A stretch of 25,876 nt of DNA, taken from positions 1-25,876 of the forward strand of contig JASLIG010000064.1 of assembly GCA_030152805.1 (NCBI GenBank), read 5' to 3'. Of this stretch, positions 21,701-25,876 are shown in pieces (position 1 is the first letter of the stretch; every line of letters begins with the position of its first letter). The translations under genes and the position numbers were made by a program. The stretch is from Solirubrobacterales bacterium (GTDB lineage: Bacteria > Actinomycetota > Thermoleophilia > Solirubrobacterales > 70-9). The notes beneath the pieces are model-generated. The model saw nothing but the letters and a program-made list of their open reading frames with translations, searched no databases and was not told where the DNA came from.

Positions 21701-22738
21701 GTGAAGGCGCTGGTGCAGACAGGGAACGGTGGTCCGGAGGTGCTCCAGGTCCAGGAGCGGCCCGATCCTCCCGTCGGCCCGGGCGAGGTGCGCGTGGCCG
21801 TGAGGGCGGCCGGGATCAACTTCGCCGACACGATGGCCCGCCTCGGCCTCTACCCCGACGCGCCGAAGACGCCCTGCGTGATGGGCTACGAGATCTCCGG
21901 GACGGTCGAGTCCGTGGGAGAGGGCGTCGGTGACTTCTCCGTCGGCGATCGCGTGTTCGCCGGCACGCGCTTCGGCGGCCAAGCCGAGCTGGTCTCCGTT
22001 CCCGCCGACCAGGTGCTGCCGCTGCCCGAGCGACTCAGCTTCGAGCAGGGCGCCGCCTTCCCGGTCAACTATGGCACCGCCTACGCGGCGCTGATCGTGA
22101 TGGGCAGCCTGCGTGGAGGCGACCGGGTGCTGATTCACGCGGCGGCGGGCGGGGTCGGGATCGCCGCAACCCAGATCGCCCGCAACGCCGGTGCGGCCAA
22201 GATCCTCGGCACCGCGTCCCCCGGCAAGCACGATGCGATTCGCGCCCAGGGCGTCACCGATCCGATCGACTATCGCAACCTGGACTTCGAGGCCGAGACG
22301 ATGCGGATCACCGACGGCGAGGGCGTCGACCTGGTCATCGACGCGCTCGGGCCGACCTCCTTCCGCAAGGACTACAGGCTGCTGCGCCCCGGCGGACGGA
22401 TGGTCATGTACGGGCTCTCGGAGGCCACCAACGAACGTGGTCGCGACATCCCGGCGGCGCTGAAGAGTTTCTTCAAGATGCCGCTGGCGACGATCCCTTG
22501 GTGGAAGAGCCTCAATCTGATGAACGAGAACAAGGGCGTCTTCGGGCTCAACATGCTCAAGTGGTGGGAACGTGAGGGCAGCCTCGACCGGGTCACCGAG
22601 CCGCTGACGGCGGACCTCGAGGCTGGCCGGCTCGAGCCGGTCGTCGCCGAGGCGTTCCCCTTCGAGCGGGCCGGCGAGGCGCACGAATTCATCGCCCAGC
22701 GCCGCAACGTCGGCAAGGTCGTGCTGTTTCCAAGCTAG
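21701..22738 (+). CDS. NADPH:quinone oxidoreductase-like (zinc-free MDR family) protein
   Basis: A 345-residue medium-chain dehydrogenase/reductase. It has the GroES-like N-terminal domain (VGPGEVRVAVRAAGINFADTMARLGLYP, GYEISGTVESVGEGVGDFSVGDRVFA) and the nucleotide-binding motif HAAAGGVGIAATQIA. It lacks the zinc-binding cysteines of alcohol dehydrogenases. The segment IPWWKSLNLMNENKGVFGLNMLKWWE resembles the VAT-1-like subgroup. A role in reducing quinones or enone-type electrophiles is likely, but the substrate is unknown. The start is GTG, with a TAGTCT hexamer 9 nt upstream. No functional tie to the men genes is shown by position. Confidence 0.88.
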   Translation: MKALVQTGNGGPEVLQVQERPDPPVGPGEVRVAVRAAGINFADTMARLGLYPDAPKTPCVMGYEISGTVESVGEGVGDFSVGDRVFAGTRFGGQAELVSVPADQVLPLPERLSFEQGAAFPVNYGTAYAALIVMGSLRGGDRVLIHAAAGGVGIAATQIARNAGAAKILGTASPGKHDAIRAQGVTDPIDYRNLDFEAETMRITDGEGVDLVIDALGPTSFRKDYRLLRPGGRMVMYGLSEATNERGRDIPAALKSFFKMPLATIPWWKSLNLMNENKGVFGLNMLKWWEREGSLDRVTEPLTADLEAGRLEPVVAEAFPFERAGEAHEFIAQRRNVGKVVLFPS

Positions 22739-22761
22739 GCCCCTGTCAGCGACACGGGGGC
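22739..22761. other. hairpin between the oxidoreductase gene and the RTX-repeat gene
   Basis: CCCC-TGTC-AGC-GACA-C-GGGG can fold with a single bulge. It lies directly after the TAG stop at 22738 and 7 nt before the next ATG. No T-run follows. It could terminate or modulate; low certainty. Confidence 0.35.
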
Positions 22762-22768
22762 GTTCCTG

Positions 22769-23323
22769 ATGAAGAAGGCGATTTTGATCATGCTCGCGAT
22801 CCTGGCGGCGCAGGCTCCGGCGATCGCGCGTGCCGAACCCACCTACACGGTCGTGCTCGCGGGTGGCACGACGGAAAGTCGGATCCACATCTGGCTCACG
22901 CCGGACGGACGCAGCTACGTGATCGACTCGGTAGTGCCGCTGGAAGTCGGCGGCAACGTCTGCGAAAACACGCCGGGCGTTCCCAATGAGCTGCTCTGCA
23001 AAGCACCTCTGGTCGCCGGCTTCGAGGTCAACGCGGGCGGGGACGACGATTCCGTCTCGACCGCGCCGACGGTGATGGTGCCGGTAACGATGCGCGGCGG
23101 CCCCGGTCGCGACACCCTGGTCGGAGGTGGCGGTGCCGACAAGCTAATCGGCGGCGATGGCAACGACAAGCTTTCCGGACGCGGGGGCGACGACCTGCTC
23201 TTCGGCGGGCTCGGCAACGACGAACTGCTCGGCGGCCCTGGCGACGACGTCCTCCGCGGCGGCGCCGGGCGTGACCAGCTCTTCGGTGGCAGTGGCACGA
23301 ACGAGGTTCGCGCGAGGATCTGA
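22769..23323 (+). CDS. small secreted RTX (hemolysin-type calcium-binding repeat) protein
   Basis: A 184-residue protein with a Sec signal peptide (MKKAILIMLAILAAQAPAIARA), a region of about 80 residues with two cysteines (CENTPGVPNELLC), and about eight RTX nonapeptide repeats of the GGxGxDxLx type from about residue 109 (GGPGRDTLV, GGGGADKLI, GGDGNDKLS, GRGGDDLLF, GGLGNDELL, GGPGDDVLR, GGAGRDQLF, GGSGTNEVR). Such repeats bind calcium in a parallel beta-roll. Classical RTX toxins leave by type I secretion without a signal peptide; this one appears Sec-exported and carries no toxin or enzyme domain. It ends 16 bp before the stop of the converging MFS gene. Its role is unknown; an envelope or extracellular calcium-binding protein is likely. 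Confidence 0.85.
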   Translation: MKKAILIMLAILAAQAPAIARAEPTYTVVLAGGTTESRIHIWLTPDGRSYVIDSVVPLEVGGNVCENTPGVPNELLCKAPLVAGFEVNAGGDDDSVSTAPTVMVPVTMRGGPGRDTLVGGGGADKLIGGDGNDKLSGRGGDDLLFGGLGNDELLGGPGDDVLRGGAGRDQLFGGSGTNEVRARI

Positions 23324-23339
23324 GGCATGGACGAGGCTC

Positions 23340-24689
23340 CTAGGCCGCGGCGCCGGTGGCGGGCCGCCGTCCCAGGAGCCGGCCGCCGACGAAGAAAAGT
23401 GCGATCAGGAAGCCAACCAGGGAGAGCGCGGCGTCTAGCCTGAAGGCCGCCTGGATGCCCTCGACGAACGACCCCTGTGCGGAGAAGACGGTCGTCGTCA
23501 GTCCCAGCCCGATCGAGCCGCCGGCGATCTGGAACATGTAGACGATGCCACCGGCGAGGCTCGTCTGCGATTCGTCGACCGAGGTCACGCCCGCCGTCGT
23601 CGCCGTCGGGTAGAAGCTGCCGATCCCGATCCCCAGCACGATCATCCCGACGATCAGCGAGCTGTAGTGGGAGCCCTCGCCGACGAGTGAGAAGACGAAG
23701 GGCGCGATCGTGATGCAGAGCGCGCCGACGGAGGCCAGCAGCTTGGGGCCGAGCCGCTCGTAGAGCGGACCGGCGACGAAGGAGATGCAGGCGAAGGTGG
23801 CGAGGAACGGCAGCATGCCGAGTCCCGCCTCCAGCGGCGAGTAGCCGAGCTTGTGCTGCATAAACTGGGGCAGGTAGAGCAGCGCCGCGAAGAAAGTCGC
23901 CGACATCAGCAGGATCGCCAGGCAGGAGGCGCGGAAAGTCTCATTCGCCATCACCGCGCGCGGCACCAGGGCACTCGAGCCGGCGCGCCGCTCGATCGGC
24001 ACGAAGGCGACGAGGAGGATCGCCGCCAGCGCCAGCATCGCGATCACGCGCGGATCGCCGAAGCCCCAGTCGTCGATCTGATCCAGGGCTACGAGCAACG
24101 AGACCAGCCCGATCGAGATCGCCGCGATGCCGGCGTAGTCGATCCGCTGCTCGCCCTCTTCGGGCTCGGTGACCTTCACCAAGCGGTAGGTGACGAGCAC
24201 GGCGAAGATCGAGATCGGCACGTTGAGGAAAAAGATCCAGCGCCAGCTCAGCGCATCGGTGAGCACGCCGCCAATCAGCGGTCCGATCGCGTTGCCGAGG
24301 CCCGCCGCACCGATGATGATCCCGCCCGCAAGTCCGGCCTTGTCTTCGGGCAGCAGCGCGTAGGTCATGCCGAGGATCGCCGGCCACATCAGCGCCCCGC
24401 CGATCCCCATCAGCGTCCGCGTCGCGATCAGCCAGGTCTCGGTCTGCGCCGCCCCGCCCAGGGCCGACATCGAGGCGAAGATCGCCGTGCCGAGGAAGAA
24501 GGCGTTGCGCCGCCCGAACATGTCGGCGAGGCGACCGCCGGTGACGATCATCACGCCGAAGGTCAGCGCGTAGGCGTTGACCACCCACTGGATCGTGTTG
24601 ACGTTGGTGTGGAAGTCCCTCTCCATCGTCGGCAGGGCGACGTTGATCGCGGAGAAGTCGTTGGCGATCACCACCACGGCGACGCCCAT
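23340..24689 (-). CDS. DHA2-family MFS multidrug exporter
   Basis: A 449-residue major facilitator with 13-14 predicted membrane helices, like the EmrB/QacA (DHA2) drug:proton antiporters. It shows the first-helix motif NVALPTMERDF, motif A in VTGGRLADMFGRRNAFFLG, and motif C-like IIGAAGLGNAIGPLIGGVLTDALSWRWIFFLNVPI, which is characteristic of exporters. The substrate is unknown. ATG 24689 is the first conventional start, but it cuts into helix 1. The frame is open upstream for 20 further codons (IASEASASSIPRSTWLALFA) without ATG, GTG or TTG, so initiation from a non-canonical codon is possible. It diverges from the leuA leader and converges on the RTX gene. Confidence 0.93.
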   Translation of the reverse strand: MGVAVVVIANDFSAINVALPTMERDFHTNVNTIQWVVNAYALTFGVMIVTGGRLADMFGRRNAFFLGTAIFASMSALGGAAQTETWLIATRTLMGIGGALMWPAILGMTYALLPEDKAGLAGGIIIGAAGLGNAIGPLIGGVLTDALSWRWIFFLNVPISIFAVLVTYRLVKVTEPEEGEQRIDYAGIAAISIGLVSLLVALDQIDDWGFGDPRVIAMLALAAILLVAFVPIERRAGSSALVPRAVMANETFRASCLAILLMSATFFAALLYLPQFMQHKLGYSPLEAGLGMLPFLATFACISFVAGPLYERLGPKLLASVGALCITIAPFVFSLVGEGSHYSSLIVGMIVLGIGIGSFYPTATTAGVTSVDESQTSLAGGIVYMFQIAGGSIGLGLTTTVFSAQGSFVEGIQAAFRLDAALSLVGFLIALFFVGGRLLGRRPATGAAA

Positions 24690-24759
24690 CGCGAAGAGGG
24701 CGAGCCAGGTCGAGCGGGGAATCGAGCTTGCAGATGCCTCGCTTGCGATGGGCGCAGCC

Positions 24760-24770
24760 TACGCTAAGCT
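24760..24770. promoter_or_regulatory. overlapping divergent -10-like hexamers (MFS gene / leuA leader)
   Basis: TACGCTAAGCT contains TACGCT (24760-24765) and TAAGCT (24765-24770) on plus, the latter 11 nt before the leader-peptide ATG at 24782. On minus it contains TAGCGT (complement of 24761-24766), pointing toward the MFS exporter. Both promoters would share the same few bases. Confidence 0.45.
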
Positions 24771-24781
24771 GGGGCGACCGA

Positions 24782-24841
24782 ATGACGCACCGGTTCGACA
24801 GCCTGGCGCTTCTCCTTCTCCTCCCCCTCCGGGGGGAATAG
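24782..24841 (+). CDS. leuA leader peptide (leucine-rich, attenuation type)
   Basis: A 19-codon frame, ATG at 24782 to TAG at 24839-24841, encodes MTHRFDSLALLLLLPLRGE. Seven of 19 residues are leucine, five of them consecutive (codons CTT CTC CTT CTC CTC). It lies 67 nt before the leuA start on the same strand. A -10-like TAAGCT ends 11 nt before its ATG, so the leader itself may be translated from a nearly leaderless mRNA. Leucine-codon runs before leucine-biosynthesis genes are the hallmark of ribosome-mediated attenuation. The Leu codons are complementary to the leuA ribosome binding site, which suggests control of translation rather than a terminator. Confidence 0.85.
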   Translation: MTHRFDSLALLLLLPLRGE

Positions 24842-24899
24842 CGCTGGGCGGCGCGATAGCCGCGAGAGACAAGGTCATTCGAGCGAAGTAGAGAAGGAG
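24812..24899 (+). promoter_or_regulatory. putative leucine-responsive leader RNA of leuA
   Basis: CTCCTTCTC (24812-24820, inside the Leu codons) is a perfect complement of GAGAAGGAG (24891-24899), which includes the leuA ribosome binding site. CGAATGAC (24779-24786, covering the leader ATG) complements GTCATTCG (24874-24881). CCCCC-TCC-GGGGG can form a hairpin at the leader-peptide end. I see no T-run terminator. Actinobacterial leuA leaders are reported to carry a pseudoknot (LEU element); these crossing pairings may be its counterpart. Confidence 0.6.
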
Positions 24900-24903
24900 G
24901 AGG
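24896..24903 (+). promoter_or_regulatory. strong ribosome binding site of leuA
   Basis: GGAGGAGG ends 5 nt before the GTG at 24909 and fixes the leuA start. It is the strongest such site in the window and contrasts with the leaderless starts elsewhere. Confidence 0.8.
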
Positions 24904-24908
24904 ATCCA

Positions 24909-25876
24909 GTGGCACCAGTAGACGACGCAAACCGCGTCCACATCTTCGACACGACGCTGCGCGACGGCGAGCAGTCGCCCGGCATCTCGCTCAACACCGC
25001 GGAGAAGGTCGAGATCGCCCAGCAGCTCGCTCGCCTGGGCGTCGACGTGATCGAGGCCGGCTTCCCGATCACCTCGCCTGGAGACTTCGAGGCCGTCGAG
25101 GCGATTGCCCGCAACGTCGAGGGCCCGACGATCTGCGGCCTGGCGCGCACCCACAAGGCGGACATCGATGCTGCCTGGGGAGCGATCAAGGACGCCGATC
25201 GGCCCCGCATCCACACCTTCATCTCGACCTCCGACATCCACATCGAGCATCAGCTGCAGACCGACCGCGAGGACGTCAAGGGGCAGGCGCGGGCGGCGGT
25301 GACCCTGGCTAAGTCCTACTGCGAGGACGTCGAGTTCTCGCCAATGGACGCCACCCGCGCCGACGTCGAGTTCACCGCCGAGGTCTGCGCGATCGCGGTC
25401 GACGAGGGGGCCACCGTGATCAACATCCCCGACACGGTTGGTTACACCACCCCCGAGGAGTACGTGGAGTACTTCCGGCGGCTGTACGAGCTGGTGCCAT
25501 CGCTGCACGACGTCGAGCTGTCGGTGCATTGCCACGACGACCTGGGCCTGGCCGTCGCCAACTCCTACGCCGGTCTACTGGCCGGCGCCCGCCAGGTCGA
25601 GTGCGCGGTCAACGGCATCGGCGAGCGGGCCGGCAACTGCTCGCTGGAGGAGATCGTGATGCTGGTCCGCACCCGCGAGGACGTCCACGGCCTCACCACC
25701 GGCATCAACACCCGTGAGTTGGCCCGCAGCAGCCGCATGGTCTCGCGCCTGACCGGCTACGCGATCCAGCCCAACAAGGCCGTCGTCGGCCGCAACGCCT
25801 TCGCCCACGAGTCCGGCATCCACCAGGACGGCGTGCTGAAGGAGCGCACCACCTACGAGATCATGGACGCAACCGA
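24909..25876 (+). CDS. leuA: 2-isopropylmalate synthase, partial (runs off right edge)
   Basis: An open frame from GTG 24909 to the window end gives about 322 residues. LeuA condenses acetyl-CoA with 2-oxoisovalerate, the committed step to leucine. The start MAPVDDANRVHIFDTTLRDGEQSPGISL holds the catalytic Arg-Asp and metal-binding Asp. EAGFPITSPGDFEAV and SVHCHDDLGLAVANS (the His-x-His metal ligands) follow, then NGIGERAGNCSLEE and FAHESGIHQDGVLKE. The motifs match the LeuA1 (about 510-540 residue) type, so the C-terminal regulatory domain lies outside the window. The strong ribosome binding site fixes the GTG start. A leucine-rich leader peptide precedes it. Homocitrate or citramalate synthase is less likely given the leader and the ilv neighbourhood. 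Confidence 0.95.
   Translation, partial: MAPVDDANRVHIFDTTLRDGEQSPGISLNTAEKVEIAQQLARLGVDVIEAGFPITSPGDFEAVEAIARNVEGPTICGLARTHKADIDAAWGAIKDADRPRIHTFISTSDIHIEHQLQTDREDVKGQARAAVTLAKSYCEDVEFSPMDATRADVEFTAEVCAIAVDEGATVINIPDTVGYTTPEEYVEYFRRLYELVPSLHDVELSVHCHDDLGLAVANSYAGLLAGARQVECAVNGIGERAGNCSLEEIVMLVRTREDVHGLTTGINTRELARSSRMVSRLTGYAIQPNKAVVGRNAFAHESGIHQDGVLKERTTYEIMDAT

Noticed and set aside
23100..23300. Short tandem nucleotide repeats that could be taken for a CRISPR or minisatellite
   Set aside because: They encode RTX nonapeptides in frame and are too diverged for CRISPR repeats; no spacers or cas genes are present.

Overview
The window is high-GC DNA with very little space between genes. Protein similarity points to an actinobacterium (Actinomycetota), and the overall style fits Thermoleophilia/Solirubrobacterales, but that finer placement is an inference I could not test. 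Nearly all genes are core metabolism. I see no tRNA, rRNA, CRISPR array, transposase, integrase or phage gene.

Layout. (1) 1-2128, minus strand: two tandem, related GT39-type membrane glycosyltransferases; the second in transcription order runs off the left edge. (2) 2145-5150, plus: a patatin-like phospholipase, then a clear UDP-sulfoquinovose synthase (SqdB/SQD1), the sulfolipid head-group enzyme. (3) 5198-7422, plus: ilvB-ilvN, acetolactate synthase. (4) 7499-16135: a complete menaquinone block. menF is on plus with a secreted beta-propeller gene coupled to it; menB-menA-menC-menD are on minus; menE is divergent from menB on plus. (5) 16146-17147: ilvC, so the ilvBN and ilvC genes are separated by the men block. 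(6) 17148-17599: a gene-free stretch built almost entirely of nested inverted repeats. (7) 17600-18826: a cupin and a membrane protein with three DUF4234-like modules. (8) 18884-21594: serC-serA, overlapping. (9) 21701-24689: a quinone-oxidoreductase-like protein, a small secreted RTX-repeat protein and a DHA2-family MFS exporter. (10) 24782-25876: leuA, cut by the right edge and preceded by a leader peptide MTHRFDSLALLLLLPLRGE with five consecutive leucines, i.e. an attenuation-type leader.

Together the genes make branched-chain amino acids (ilvB, ilvN, ilvC, leuA), serine (serC, serA) and menaquinone (menF, D, C, E, B, A), with cell-envelope functions at the left end.

Two non-coding themes stand out. 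First, many starts have a TANNNT -10-like hexamer only 6-12 nt upstream and no Shine-Dalgarno sequence, which suggests widespread leaderless transcription. Second, long and often perfect inverted repeats of differing sequence fill the spaces between genes, including all three junctions of the menB-A-C-D operon. Related palindromes also appear in frame inside both glycosyltransferase genes. A two-copy structured repeat follows ilvN and serA: its flanks are conserved while its central hairpin differs in sequence but keeps its pairing.
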